From: Clostridiales bacterium
Lineage (GTDB): Bacteria; Bacillota; Clostridia; Christensenellales; CAG-138
Direction of reading: 5' to 3'
DNA: 64,000 bases
NCBI GenBank assembly: GCA_004558825.1
Contig: SFDB01000003.1
Location: forward strand, 35,465-99,464
The notes beneath the pieces were generated by a model. That model saw only the letters and a list, made by a program, of their open reading frames with translations. It had not been told where the DNA came from and did no database searches. This document shows, piece by piece, positions 53,068-62,084 of this stretch. Positions within the stretch are counted from its first letter, which is position 1; each line of letters opens with the position of its first letter. A program made the translations under genes and the position numbers.

Positions 53068-54350
53068 AATGCACCTCGATTCTTGATTGCTGAAAGAGCC
53101 GATTCTCCTATATCTCTACGGCTATACTTATTTTCAAAGCAAATATGTTCTGCTGCATCATATGCGGCGGTGATAGCCTCAGCAAGCGTATCCCTTATAG
53201 CTGTTACGCCAATCACTCTGCCGCCCGAAGTAACAATTCGCCCGTCTTTTTGCTTTGTTCCCGCATGGAAAACATATACATCCTTTTGGGAGATATCGCC
53301 AATCGTGATTTCATTCCCCTTTTCATACGCCAGCGGATAGCCGTCGGACGCCAGTACGAGACAGCATGAACTTCTGTCGCTCAACTCAACTTTAACCTCT
53401 TCAAGGCGCTCATCCTCAACCGCGCGCATAATTGTAAAAAGGTCTGTCTTAAGCAGCGGAAGCACCGCCTGCGTTTCGGGATCGCCAAAACGGCAGTTAT
53501 ATTCGATTACTTTCGGTCCATCCGATGTAATCATGAGTCCGAAATAGAGGCAGCCCTTGAATTCTCTGCCGAGCGCATTCATAGCCTTGACTGTCGGCAT
53601 AAATATTCTGTTCATGCACTCTTCAGCAATTTCTTCAGTATAGTAGGGATTCGGTGCAATCGCACCCATGCCTCCTGTGTTCAAGCCTTTATCGCCGTCA
53701 AGAGCGCGCTTATGATCCATCGACGGAACAAGCGGTATTATCGATTTTCCATCGGTAAATGCAAGCACTGAAACCTCGTTGCCGGTCAAAAACTCTTCAA
53801 TCACTATTCTGCTCCCGCTCTTGCCGAACTTGCCGTCAACCATTGCGGAGCGTATCGCTTCTTCGGCCTCAGTGAATGTATTTGCAATAACAACGCCTTT
53901 CCCGAGCGCCAATCCATCGGCCTTTATTACTATAGGAAATTTGCCGCTTCTGACATATTCCACCGCTGCCTCGAAAGAGTCAAACACATCATATGCAGCC
54001 GTCGGAATATTGTTTTCTTTCATCAGCTCTTTTGCAAAAGCTTTGCTTCCTTCGATAATTGCTGCATTTGCACTCGGTCCGAAACATGGTATCCCGGCAC
54101 CGTGAAGCCTGTCTACAGCCCCCATGACGAGCGGATCGTCGGGCGCCACTACCGCGAAGCCGATATTGTGTGCAATCGCAAAATCGACTATACCGTCTAT
54201 ATCCGTCGCAGATATGTCAACGCATTGCGCTTCCTGCGCAATTCCTCCGTTTCCCGGCAAAGCGTATATCTTGTCAATTTCGCTATTTTCGCGGAGCTTT
54301 TTTATTATCGCGTGTTCGCGTCCCCCTCCACCTACAACGATTATATCCAT
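53064..54350 (-). CDS. purD: Phosphoribosylamine-glycine ligase
   Basis: GAR synthetase, ATP-grasp fold. 428 residues from ATG 54350 (GAGG 5 nt upstream). 'DIIVVGGGGREHAI' at the N terminus, the family signature 'FGDPETQAVLPLL' at about residue 290 and 'YNCRFG' metal-binding region. Ends with an overlap into purL. Enzyme of the second step of IMP synthesis. Confidence 0.96.
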   Translation of the reverse strand: MDIIVVGGGGREHAIIKKLRENSEIDKIYALPGNGGIAQEAQCVDISATDIDGIVDFAIAHNIGFAVVAPDDPLVMGAVDRLHGAGIPCFGPSANAAIIEGSKAFAKELMKENNIPTAAYDVFDSFEAAVEYVRSGKFPIVIKADGLALGKGVVIANTFTEAEEAIRSAMVDGKFGKSGSRIVIEEFLTGNEVSVLAFTDGKSIIPLVPSMDHKRALDGDKGLNTGGMGAIAPNPYYTEEIAEECMNRIFMPTVKAMNALGREFKGCLYFGLMITSDGPKVIEYNCRFGDPETQAVLPLLKTDLFTIMRAVEDERLEEVKVELSDRSSCCLVLASDGYPLAYEKGNEITIGDISQKDVYVFHAGTKQKDGRIVTSGGRVIGVTAIRDTLAEAITAAYDAAEHICFENKYSRRDIGESALSAIKNRGAL

Positions 54351-54370
54351 TTTATCCTCGCAATCGTTTA

Positions 54371-55543
54371 TCAATGATGGAACAGTCTAACGCCTGTGAA
54401 GGCCATAGCTATGTTGTATTTGTTGCACTTACTGATAACGTCGTCATCTCGTATCGATCCGCCTGGCTGCGCTATAAAGCCTACGCCGCTTCTGCGCGCA
54501 CGTTCAACATTGTCGCCGAACGGAAAGAAGGCGTCGCTGCCGAGCGAAACGTCGTTAAAGCGCGAAAGCCACTCACGCTTCTCTGCGGCTGTAAGCGGTT
54601 CCGGCCTAACCGAGAAAGTCTCCTGCCATAGACCTTCGTCAAGAACCGCGTAACTTTCCTCATCGGACAGATAAAGGTCTATTGCATTATCACGATTCGG
54701 CCGCGCAAGCTTTTCCTTAAACGGAAGAGCAAGCACTTTCGGATGCTGTCTCAGGTGCCAAAAATCCGCTTTATTTCCCGCAAGACGCGTGCAGTGTACA
54801 CGCGACTGCTGCCCTGCACCGACGCCTATCGTCTGGCCGTCTTTTGCATAGCATACCGAGTTGGACTGCGTATATTTCAGCGTTATCAAAGCAATAAGAA
54901 GATCGCGCATTGCCGATTCAGGAATGGTTTTGTTTTCGGTCACAATATTTTTTAGCAACGCCTCGGATATTTCGATATCGTTGCGTTTTTGCTCGAAAGT
55001 GACTCCGAACACTTGCTTGCGCTCCATCGGTTCGGGAACATACGATTCGTCGATTTTAATTACCGTATACGAGCCCGAGCGCTTTTTTCTAAGTATTTCT
55101 AACGCATCCTCATCGTAATCCGGAGCAATGACGCCGTCTGAAACTTCACGCGAAATATATTTTGCCGTCGAAACATCGCACCTGTCGCTCAACGATATAA
55201 AATCGCCGTAGGACGACATCCTGTCCGCGCCTCTTGCGCGAATATATGCATATGCGAGAGGTGAAAGTTCGTTGCTGCCTACAAAGTAGATTTTTTTTAA
55301 CGTTTCGCTGAGCGGAAGCCCTATTGCAGCGCCGGCGGGGCTTACGTGCTTAAACGATGCAGCGGCAGGCAGACCCGTGGCCCTCTTCAGTTCGCTTACG
55401 AGCTGCCAACCGTTTAGCGCATCAAGAAGATTGATGTAGCCCGCTTTCCCGTTAAGGACGGTTATAGGCAGCTCTTTACCCTCGACAAATACACATGCCG
55501 GCTTCTGGTTTGGATTGCAGCCATATTTAAGTTCAAGTTTCAT
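54371..55543 (-). CDS. Stand-alone AICAR formyltransferase (PurH C-terminal domain)
   Basis: Transfers the formyl group from 10-formyl-THF to AICAR. 390 residues that match only the transformylase part of PurH: 'LKYGCNPNQKPA', 'SFKHVSPAGAAIG', 'LKYTQSNSVCYAKDGQTIGVGAGQQSR' region and 'SDAFFPFGDNVERA'. The N-terminal IMP cyclohydrolase (MGS-like) domain of bifunctional PurH is missing, and the gene begins cleanly at ATG 55543. The PurO gene immediately upstream supplies the cyclohydrolase, so the pathway is complete by two separate proteins. Confidence 0.92.
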   Translation of the reverse strand: MKLELKYGCNPNQKPACVFVEGKELPITVLNGKAGYINLLDALNGWQLVSELKRATGLPAAASFKHVSPAGAAIGLPLSETLKKIYFVGSNELSPLAYAYIRARGADRMSSYGDFISLSDRCDVSTAKYISREVSDGVIAPDYDEDALEILRKKRSGSYTVIKIDESYVPEPMERKQVFGVTFEQKRNDIEISEALLKNIVTENKTIPESAMRDLLIALITLKYTQSNSVCYAKDGQTIGVGAGQQSRVHCTRLAGNKADFWHLRQHPKVLALPFKEKLARPNRDNAIDLYLSDEESYAVLDEGLWQETFSVRPEPLTAAEKREWLSRFNDVSLGSDAFFPFGDNVERARRSGVGFIAQPGGSIRDDDVISKCNKYNIAMAFTGVRLFHH

Positions 55544-55547
55544 GTTA

Positions 55548-56267
55548 TCACCCCTTGCAGTGCTTATTTACGATTCTTGTTTGTCTAACGCCGCTTTCAA
55601 TGTCGGTAAACTCAACGAACAGCGATATTTTGTTGTCATCGTTCAATGCTTCCCATACATCGTGTGTCACTTTATCTATATCCCCGTTTATCGACAAAAG
55701 CTTCGGCTCGCCTTCAAACGACGCAAGCGGGTTTCCATCGCCCATATAGGTATGTATGAAACGTACCGTTCCGGGCATAGCACTCTCGTATTCATAGAAG
55801 AACCGCTGGCAAGAATTGCCGCCATCATCTTGCGACTTCAGTATGCTAAGCTTATACGAAAGCCCGCCGTCAAGCGAGATATAGCCGCTTATTCGCGGAG
55901 TAAAATTGGGCTTGTCCGGCTCAAAGCGGCGGCTTCGCAGTGCATTCTCAAAAGTGTCGCCTGACTTCATATATTCGAGCACCGTATCAGTCTGATCGCC
56001 GTTTGTTATTATCGTGTCGTTCCCCAGCGCTCTCTTGGGATAATAGATTATAAGCGATGGATCCGACAGCTTGCTATCGTCAAATGCTTTCGTGCGCATG
56101 TCGTTTCCTTCCTGCACAAAAACTCTGTTCCTGCTGTTTTCGCTGCGTCCCATTATAAAATAGATGCACACGGCGTTTTGAGCGTCCTCACTCATGCCAA
56201 TCATTATACCTCTGCCGTGATAGCTCAGCGACATGAGTTCGGCCTTGATATCCCTAGCATTCATCAT
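55548..56267 (-). CDS. purO: IMP cyclohydrolase, archaeal PurO type
   Basis: Closes the ring of FAICAR to IMP. 239 residues from ATG 56267 (AAAGGAA 7 nt upstream; the next codon is also ATG). The PF07826-like signature is clear: 'SYHGRGIMIGMSED', 'YFIMGRSENSRNRVFV' and 'PRISGYISLD'. PurO was first described in methanogens, and related genes occur in some Clostridia. Overlaps the purN stop (ATGA) and precedes the stand-alone AICAR formyltransferase by 4 bp; context and motifs agree. Confidence 0.88.
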   Translation of the reverse strand: MMNARDIKAELMSLSYHGRGIMIGMSEDAQNAVCIYFIMGRSENSRNRVFVQEGNDMRTKAFDDSKLSDPSLIIYYPKRALGNDTIITNGDQTDTVLEYMKSGDTFENALRSRRFEPDKPNFTPRISGYISLDGGLSYKLSILKSQDDGGNSCQRFFYEYESAMPGTVRFIHTYMGDGNPLASFEGEPKLLSINGDIDKVTHDVWEALNDDNKISLFVEFTDIESGVRQTRIVNKHCKG

Positions 56268-56875
56268 AATGCATTCCTTTCGCTGTATATTCTTTCGCAC
56301 ACAAGCTTCGTCGCCTGCGGCAAGAGCTTCCATTCCGCCTCCTGCATGACGCGAAGCTGAAGCGTTTTGGGTGTATCATCCTCGCGCACGTCTACGGCCT
56401 TCTGGAGTATTATCTTTCCGCCGTCGGCAATTTCATTTACATAGTGAACCGTCGCACCCGTGACTTTAACGCCGTATTCGAGCGCCGCTTCATGCACTTT
56501 CAGTCCGTAATATCCCATTCCGCAAAATGACGGTATGAGAGACGGATGAATGTTGATTATTCTGTTCCTATATGCGTTAATGATGTTCTCGCCGAGTATC
56601 GCAAGATATCCCGCAAGAACAAGCATGTCTATACCCTTTTTTTGGAGAAGCTCCAAAAGCTCTTTTTCGCACGCGCTGTCGCCGCGGCGCATTTTGACGT
56701 ACGCCGTCTCTATGCCGTTGTTTTCAGCGCGCTGCAATGCGTACGCATTCTTCCTGTTCGATATAACAAGCTTTATTTCACCCCTGCCGAGCTCGCCGCG
56801 CTTCTGTGCGTCAATTAGAGCCTGAAGGTTCGTTCCGCCGCCCGAAACAAGCACCGCGACATTTACGCTCAGCAT
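56264..56875 (-). CDS. purN: Phosphoribosylglycinamide formyltransferase (PurN)
   Basis: Formylates GAR using 10-formyl-THF. 203 residues. 'VLVSGGGTNLQALIDA' at the N terminus binds the phosphate, 'LVLAGYLAILGENII' and the catalytic 'NIHPSLIPSFCGMGYYGLKVHEAAL' region (Asn, His) and 'TGATVHYVNEIADGGKII' complete the site. Overlaps purM by 7 bp. Confidence 0.96.
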   Translation of the reverse strand: MLSVNVAVLVSGGGTNLQALIDAQKRGELGRGEIKLVISNRKNAYALQRAENNGIETAYVKMRRGDSACEKELLELLQKKGIDMLVLAGYLAILGENIINAYRNRIINIHPSLIPSFCGMGYYGLKVHEAALEYGVKVTGATVHYVNEIADGGKIILQKAVDVREDDTPKTLQLRVMQEAEWKLLPQATKLVCERIYSERNAL

Positions 56876-57909
56876 ATTACCACACCATCATCGGATGTTA
56901 TGATTTCGCCGAGCACATAGGCGCTTGTTCCGATTTCACGGAGAGTGCATATTGCCTTGTCGGCGTCTTCTGCCGCAACGACAACGGACATACCCACGCC
57001 CATGTTGAAAGTGTTGAACATGTCGCGTTCATCGATAGAGCCGACTTCCTTTATCAGCTCGAATATCGGCAGTACCTTCACTGCGTTTCTTTCTATCCTG
57101 GCTGTTTTTCCTTTGGCAAGGCAGCGCGGTATATTCTCATAAAATCCTCCGCCGGTAATGTGCGCTACGGATTTAATCGCGACGCATTCCTTAAGGCGCA
57201 TTATTTGACGGACATATATGTTCGTAGGTGTAAGCAGCGTTTCACCGAGGGGGCTGCCAAGAATGTCGGAGTATTTTCCGAGCTCCGAATTGCCATTATC
57301 TATGCCGAATACCTTTCTAACGAGCGAAAAACCGTTCGAGTGTACGCCGGATGACGGCAGAGCTATTATTATGTCGCCGTCTTTCATCGACTGCTTATCG
57401 AAAACAGAGCTTTTATCTACGATACCTACAGAGAATCCGGCAAGATCGTACTCATCCTCAGGGTAGAAGCCCGGCATTTCGGCTGTTTCTCCACCTATAA
57501 GTGCGCATCCCGATTCCACGCAGCCGTCCGCCACGCCTGATACTATGGACGCCACACGTTCGGGAACGTTTTTCCCGAGTGCAATATAATCAAGGAAAAA
57601 CAGCGGCTGTGCTCCGCAGCAAATGATATCGTTTACGCACATGGCGACACAGTCGACGCCGACTGTATCGTGCTTATCGAGCATGAAGGCAAGCTTAAGC
57701 TTTGTTCCTACGCCATCGGTGCCGCTTACAAGGATCGGCTCGCTCATACCGGCAAGATTCGGCATGAACATTCCGCCGAAATCGCCTATTGACGCAAGCG
57801 CGCCCGGAGTCATCGTACGCGAAACATGCGATTTCATCAGCTCAACGGCTCTGTAGCCGGCGGTAATGTCGACGCCCGCATCCTGATAGCTTTTACTGTA
57901 ACTCTTCAT
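56869..57909 (-). CDS. purM: Phosphoribosylformylglycinamidine cyclo-ligase (AIR synthetase)
   Basis: Closes the imidazole ring to AIR. 346 residues. 'SYQDAGVDITAGYRAVELMK', 'DGVGTKLKLAF', 'LGKNVPERVASIVSGVADGC' region, 'GGETAEMPGFY' and 'HITGGGFYENIPRCL' are the conserved blocks. Starts 3 nt after the purF stop. Confidence 0.97.
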   Translation of the reverse strand: MKSYSKSYQDAGVDITAGYRAVELMKSHVSRTMTPGALASIGDFGGMFMPNLAGMSEPILVSGTDGVGTKLKLAFMLDKHDTVGVDCVAMCVNDIICCGAQPLFFLDYIALGKNVPERVASIVSGVADGCVESGCALIGGETAEMPGFYPEDEYDLAGFSVGIVDKSSVFDKQSMKDGDIIIALPSSGVHSNGFSLVRKVFGIDNGNSELGKYSDILGSPLGETLLTPTNIYVRQIMRLKECVAIKSVAHITGGGFYENIPRCLAKGKTARIERNAVKVLPIFELIKEVGSIDERDMFNTFNMGVGMSVVVAAEDADKAICTLREIGTSAYVLGEIITSDDGVVIC

Positions 57910-57912
57910 GTT

Positions 57913-59358
57913 TTATTCCCCCGTCCTGCTTTCGCTGATTTTACGAACATACTTGTTTTTCCCCTTAAATTTCGGCGTCTCACACGGATATTTTCCTGTG
58001 AAGCATCCCGTACAAAATCCGAGCGGCGTATTGTCCGCAAGCTTTACCACATTTTCGGTGCTTAAAAAGCCTATCGAGTCCGCGCCGAATATTGCCGTAA
58101 GCTCTTCGTCGCTATGCTTCCATGCAACAAGGTTCTCCTGCGAGTCGATATCCGTTCCAAAGTAGCAAGGATATAAGAACTTGGGTGCCGATGAGCGCAC
58201 ATGTACCTCTACCGCCCCTGCGTCTCTAAGAAGCTTTACTATCCTCGTTATCGTCGTGCCGCGTACGATCGAGTCGTCTATCAGCACCACTCGCTTTCCA
58301 CTGACAGTCGATTTTATCGGATTAAGCTTTATGCGCACTCCTTTTTCACGGTCTGCTTGCGTGGGCTGTATAAACGTTCTGCCGATATACTTGTTTTTAA
58401 TGAATCCGAGCCCGTACGGTATACCCGATTGATGGGCATATCCTATAGCGGCGTCAATTCCGGAATCAGGTACGCCGATTACAACGTCGGCGTGTACGGG
58501 ATGCTCGAGCGCAAGGAACGCGCCTGCCCTTTGACGCGCCATATGCACGTAGCTTCCATCGATAATGCTGTCGGGACGAGCAAAATAAATATGCTCGAAA
58601 ACACAAAGCGCCGTTTTGCTGCCAATGCAATTATCTTTTATGCTACGCAGCCCGTTTGCATCGGCTATGACAACTTCGCCCGGTTCTACGTCGCGCACAA
58701 GCTCTGCGCCGGCCGCATCGAGCGCGCAGCTTTCGGATGCAAAAACATAACCGTTGTCGAGCTTCCCTATGCAAAGAGGTCTAAATCCGATTGGGTCTCT
58801 TACCGCGATAAGCTTCTGCGGAGACATTATTACGAGCGAATATGCACCCTTAAGGCGCCTCATGGCGCGGCAAACAGCCTCTTCTATTGATTTACTTGTT
58901 ATGCGCTCGCGCGTAATTATGTATGATATCACCTCGGTATCGCTTGTCGTTCTGAATATCGAGCCGTTCAGCTCAAGTTCCTCACGAAGCTCATGATCGT
59001 TTGTCAGGTTTCCGTTGTGCGCAAGCGCCATGCAGCCCTTTATGTGGTTAACAACAAGCGGCTGCGCGTTGCCGCGGGAATTCGCGCCGGTCGTTCCATA
59101 GCGTACATGGCCAACGGCTATCTTTCCCATGCCAAGCTTGCTCAATGTTTCATTTGTAAAAACGTCATTCACAAGACCAACGTCATGATGGCAGGCAATT
59201 ATGCCATCGTCGTTAACGGCAATGCCGCAGCTTTCTTGTCCGCGGTGCTGTAATGCATAAAGGCCGTAATACGTTGAGGCGGCGACGTCACTCACCTCAT
59301 TTGTGTATATGCCGAATACACCGCATTCTTCATGAATGCTGTCAAATAAACATGGCAT
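57913..59358 (-). CDS. purF: Amidophosphoribosyltransferase
   Basis: Committed step of purine synthesis: PRPP and glutamine to phosphoribosylamine. 481 residues from ATG 59358. An 11-residue propeptide ('MPCLFDSIHEE') precedes the mature N-terminal catalytic Cys in 'CGVFGIYT'. The PRPP site is 'VVLIDDSIVRGTTITRIVKLL', and Cys residues near the C terminus ('YPCYFGTDI', 'GFCTGCFTGKYPC') are those of the [4Fe-4S] Bacillus-type enzyme. A GTG 9 nt upstream is a possible alternative start. Confidence 0.96.
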   Translation of the reverse strand: MPCLFDSIHEECGVFGIYTNEVSDVAASTYYGLYALQHRGQESCGIAVNDDGIIACHHDVGLVNDVFTNETLSKLGMGKIAVGHVRYGTTGANSRGNAQPLVVNHIKGCMALAHNGNLTNDHELREELELNGSIFRTTSDTEVISYIITRERITSKSIEEAVCRAMRRLKGAYSLVIMSPQKLIAVRDPIGFRPLCIGKLDNGYVFASESCALDAAGAELVRDVEPGEVVIADANGLRSIKDNCIGSKTALCVFEHIYFARPDSIIDGSYVHMARQRAGAFLALEHPVHADVVIGVPDSGIDAAIGYAHQSGIPYGLGFIKNKYIGRTFIQPTQADREKGVRIKLNPIKSTVSGKRVVLIDDSIVRGTTITRIVKLLRDAGAVEVHVRSSAPKFLYPCYFGTDIDSQENLVAWKHSDEELTAIFGADSIGFLSTENVVKLADNTPLGFCTGCFTGKYPCETPKFKGKNKYVRKISESRTGE

Positions 59359-59359
59359 T

Positions 59360-60070
59360 TCACTCACCCATCAGGCGCTTAAGTATTTCCTGGTATGCGT
59401 CCTCAACTCCGCCAAGATCTCTGCGGAAGCGATCCTTGTCAAGCTTCTCGTGCGAAACCGAATCCCAAAATCTGCATGTGTCAGGCGATATTTCGTCGGC
59501 AAGCACTATTGTTCCATCGCTTGTTTTGCCGAACTCAAGCTTAAAGTCAACGAGCTCTATATTGAACTGCGCAAGGTACGCCGTCAGTATCTCGTTTATT
59601 TTCAGCGCATAATCCGAGATAAGCTTTAGCTCTTCCGGCGTCGCAAGCTGCATTGCAAAAATATGGTAGCTGTTTACCATAGGATCGCCGAGAGCATCGT
59701 CTTTGTAGCTGAATTCGAGAACTGTCTTCGCAAGCTTTGTGCCTTCGGGAAGCCCGAGACGCTTCGAAAGTGAGCCCGCCGCAATATTCCGAACGATAAC
59801 CTCAAGCGGAACTATCGTTACGCGTTTTACGGCTGTTTCGCGATCTGAAAGCTCTTTAATATAATGGGTAGGTATGCCTTGGCCTTCGAGCATACGCATC
59901 AGATGGTTCGTTACTCGGTTGTTTATAACTCCCTTGCCAACTATCGTGCCCTTTTTGGCGCCGTTGAAAGCAGTTGCATCATCCTTGTAGGATACAATGC
60001 ATACATTCTCGTCGTTCGTTGCAAACACCTTTTTCGCCTTACCCTCGTAAAGCTGTACAGTCTTTTCCAT
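59360..60070 (-). CDS. purC: SAICAR synthetase
   Basis: Joins CAIR and aspartate. 236 residues. '[14 protein letters not shown]' at the N terminus, '[12 protein letters not shown]' and '[32 protein letters not shown]' region are the two PROSITE blocks. GGAGGGG precedes the ATG. An intrinsic terminator lies between it and purE. Confidence 0.97.
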   Translation of the reverse strand: MEKTVQLYEGKAKKVFATNDENVCIVSYKDDATAFNGAKKGTIVGKGVINNRVTNHLMRMLEGQGIPTHYIKELSDRETAVKRVTIVPLEVIVRNIAAGSLSKRLGLPEGTKLAKTVLEFSYKDDALGDPMVNSYHIFAMQLATPEELKLISDYALKINEILTAYLAQFNIELVDFKLEFGKTSDGTIVLADEISPDTCRFWDSVSHEKLDKDRFRRDLGGVEDAYQEILKRLMGE

Positions 60071-60112
60071 GTCAAACCCCTCCGTTTATTAAAGTATATT
60101 TTTGCCACACAA

Positions 60113-60138
60113 TAGAAAAATCGGGCAGTTTGCCCGAT
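60113..60138 (-). terminator. Intrinsic terminator inside the pur operon (purE-purC gap)
   Basis: Perfect 8-bp stem ATCGGGCA/TGCCCGAT (60120-60127 with 60131-60138), 3-nt loop, followed on the minus strand by TTTTTC. It begins 4 nt after the purE stop, so part of the transcripts from the purE promoter should end here. Confidence 0.75.
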
Positions 60139-60141
60139 AAA

Positions 60142-60642
60142 CTATTTTTGTTGTCCGTAATCGGAGCGCAGATTTCTGTCGCTCTCGATAACCTTCTCTG
60201 TTTGAACTTTCCTCATTTTCACAAGGCGTTCTTTTAAGCCCTCATCGCTTAAAGCAAGCATCTGTGCCGCAAGTATTGCGGCGTTGACAGCACCGTCAAT
60301 CGCAACGGTCGCCACAGGTATGCCTGCAGGCATTTGTACCGTCGACAACAGAGCGTCGATTCCTTCGAGCGCGGATGCTTTTATCGGAATCCCTATCACG
60401 GGAAGCAGCGTACTTGAGGCAATTATACCCGCAAGATGAGCAGCCTTGCCTGCCGCCGCGATTATAACGCCGAATCCGCGCTCTTGCGCCGTTTGAGCGA
60501 ATTCGAGCGCTTGAATAGGCGTCCGATGAGCGGATATCACCCTCATTTCATAGGGTATATTCAGTTCATCAAGTTTATCGGCAGCGGGCTGTACGCGCGG
60601 CAGATCGCTCGCGCTTCCCATCACCAATGCAACTTTATTCAT
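60142..60642 (-). CDS. purE: N5-carboxyaminoimidazole ribonucleotide mutase (PurE)
   Basis: Rearranges N5-CAIR to CAIR. 166 residues. 'LVMGSASDLPRVQPAADKL', 'RVISAHRTPIQALEF', 'AAAGKAAHLAGIIAS' and 'SALEGIDALLSTVQMPAGIPVATVAI' region resemble the class I enzyme, which normally needs PurK; no purK is in the window. AGGAGG precedes the ATG by 10 nt. First gene of the ten-gene pur operon. Confidence 0.95.
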   Translation of the reverse strand: MNKVALVMGSASDLPRVQPAADKLDELNIPYEMRVISAHRTPIQALEFAQTAQERGFGVIIAAAGKAAHLAGIIASSTLLPVIGIPIKASALEGIDALLSTVQMPAGIPVATVAIDGAVNAAILAAQMLALSDEGLKERLVKMRKVQTEKVIESDRNLRSDYGQQK

Positions 60643-60688
60643 GACCGTAGTCCCTCCTGAAAAAAATATCCGCCATTATTATGTCATT

Positions 60689-60717
60689 ATAATACAGAGT
60701 GCGAATTGTTAATGCAA
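60689..60717 (-). promoter_or_regulatory. Promoter of the pur operon
   Basis: Minus strand TTGCAT (60712-60717), 17-nt spacer, TATTAT (60689-60694), 46 bp before the purE ATG. No purine riboswitch is visible in the short leader. Confidence 0.7.
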
Positions 60718-60939
60718 CACATTTGCGGAAATATATTCGACAAATTATATAATGCATCTCCTTATGTACTCTGCTCCTAAACACGACAAAGCTATCCATG
60801 CGCTTTCCGTGGGATGCTCAGCATTGAACTTTTGCTCATGTCACAAATTTAAGCTATGACTTAAATCATCTGCCTGCAAATATAATGTTATGATGATAAA
60901 TATGTTTTTGGCTTATAAATGTGCAAATTGTCATATCGG
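60718..60939. other. Intergenic region upstream of the pur operon
   Basis: AT-rich, no coding sequence or strong stem seen. It separates the pur promoter from the 3' end of the next minus-strand gene. Confidence 0.5.
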
Positions 60940-61353
60940 CTATCTGCGGCTCTTTTTCATCATTCCGCTCATAAGCTGCGCAAGCATCATGGGCATCGCC
61001 GAATCGCCTGAATTGTTTCCCCATCCCTGCCCGCCCATAAGGCTGCCAAGCATTGCCATTGGATCTGAAAACGCACCTTGACCCATATGCTCATTCATCG
61101 CAGCGCGACCGTCCCGTTGACGTCCCTTCTCTGCAACACGCAGCTTTACGCCCATAGATTCCGCTATCATGCGCCGTTCGGCAGGTGCAACAAAAGGTTC
61201 CATGGCGTCCAAAAAACGCTTGAGCTGTTCTATACCCTGCTCGCCTCTTATCCTCCGAGCCATCAAAAGCGCAGGTGAAGGCTCTTGCGCCATATTGGGC
61301 ACGATCGGTTCAGGCATTGTAGGCGGTACGCTCGTCGACGGCGTTTGCTGCAT
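60940..61353 (-). CDS. Uncharacterised Met/Gly/Pro-rich protein
   Basis: 137 residues, GAGAGG 10 nt before the ATG. A Pro-rich start ('TPSTSVPPTMPEPIVP'), a helical middle ('GIEQLKRFLDAMEPFVAPAERR') and a Met/Gly-rich end ('MLGSLMGGQGWGNNSG', 'MMLAQLMSGMMKK'). Not recognised; no membrane helix. Divergent from another unknown gene 100 bp away, with which it may form a conserved pair. Confidence 0.65.
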   Translation of the reverse strand: MQQTPSTSVPPTMPEPIVPNMAQEPSPALLMARRIRGEQGIEQLKRFLDAMEPFVAPAERRMIAESMGVKLRVAEKGRQRDGRAAMNEHMGQGAFSDPMAMLGSLMGGQGWGNNSGDSAMPMMLAQLMSGMMKKSRR

Positions 61354-61452
61354 ACTTTTTCAACCTCTCTTTCACTGCCATTCTATGCATTTGATGTATG
61401 GTTAGTTCACAAATGCGCTCCGCTCGCATAAAATTTACTGAGGTGATGCAAT

Positions 61453-61749
61453 TTGAAACGCGATCTAAGGAGTATAGCATCCGGAAACGGCGGCGATACG
61501 TTTAAAAGAAATGATGATGTTTCGTTTGGCGGTTTTGACGACCCCTCCAAGGAACGAATAGACGGCGTAATAAAGGAATATTCGTCCAAGAGCCATTCGG
61601 AGCTTATACGCGAGCTCACGGATAAAAAGCTATCCGGGGAATTCAGTGAAGAGGATATGGCGTCGTTCGCAGCTCAAATATCGCCTATGCTAAACAGCGA
61701 TCAAAAGGCGCGTATGAACGAGATAATAAATATGCTGAAAAACGGATAA
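61453..61749 (+). CDS. Uncharacterised small soluble protein (TTG start)
   Basis: 98 residues from TTG 61453 with GAGGTG 7 nt upstream. A basic N terminus, a flexible Gly/Asp-rich stretch ('GNGGDTFKRNDDVSFGGFDD') and a helical C-terminal half ('SHSELIRELTDKKLSGEF', 'MNEIINMLKNG'). Not recognised. Divergent from the Met/Gly-rich gene; the intergenic space is only ~100 bp. Confidence 0.65.
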   Translation: MKRDLRSIASGNGGDTFKRNDDVSFGGFDDPSKERIDGVIKEYSSKSHSELIRELTDKKLSGEFSEEDMASFAAQISPMLNSDQKARMNEIINMLKNG

Positions 61750-61943
61750 TGTTTATTGCGCTGCTTTTCGCGGTGTTCAAAGGTTAAGAGCTCAAAAAGT
61801 AGCCTAATGCCTATTCCTCGATTATTTTTAAGCGGCCGCTGACGTCGGCCGCTTGCAATAGTACCAAGAGGATTCAATTCTTTCTGCTTCTCCGCTCCAC
61901 AGCCGCCCATCAGTTCAACTACCCTAACACGTTTTATTTACAC

Positions 61944-61970
61944 AACAAAAAGAACCCCACATTGTGAGGT
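61944..61970 (-). terminator. Terminator after tRNA-Gln
   Basis: 7-bp stem (61954-61960 with 61964-61970, one G-U), 3-nt loop, followed on the minus strand by TTCTTTTTG, 6 nt past the tRNA. Confidence 0.75.
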
Positions 61971-61976
61971 CCCTTA

Positions 61977-62050
61977 TGGCTGCCGAACTAGGATTCGAAC
62001 CTAGACAATACGAGTCAGAGTCGTAGGTGCTACCATTACACAATTCGGCA
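61977..62050 (-). tRNA. tRNA-Gln (anticodon CTG)
   Basis: 74-nt cloverleaf with encoded CCA. Acceptor TGCCGAA/TTCGGCA; anticodon loop CTCTGAC between TACGA/TCGTA gives CTG. Confidence 0.96.
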
Positions 62051-62084
62051 ATTTGCTATAATCCCATTATGCCGTTCGTTTTCT

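Noticed and set aside
60643..60720. Purine riboswitch ahead of purE
   Set aside because: The leader between the promoter and the ATG is ~40 nt and shows no three-way junction with the conserved loop bases.
61826..61860. GC-rich hairpin AAGCGGCCG/CGGCCGCTT as a terminator
   Set aside because: Strong stem, but no T-run follows on either strand, so I cannot call it a terminator; its role is open.
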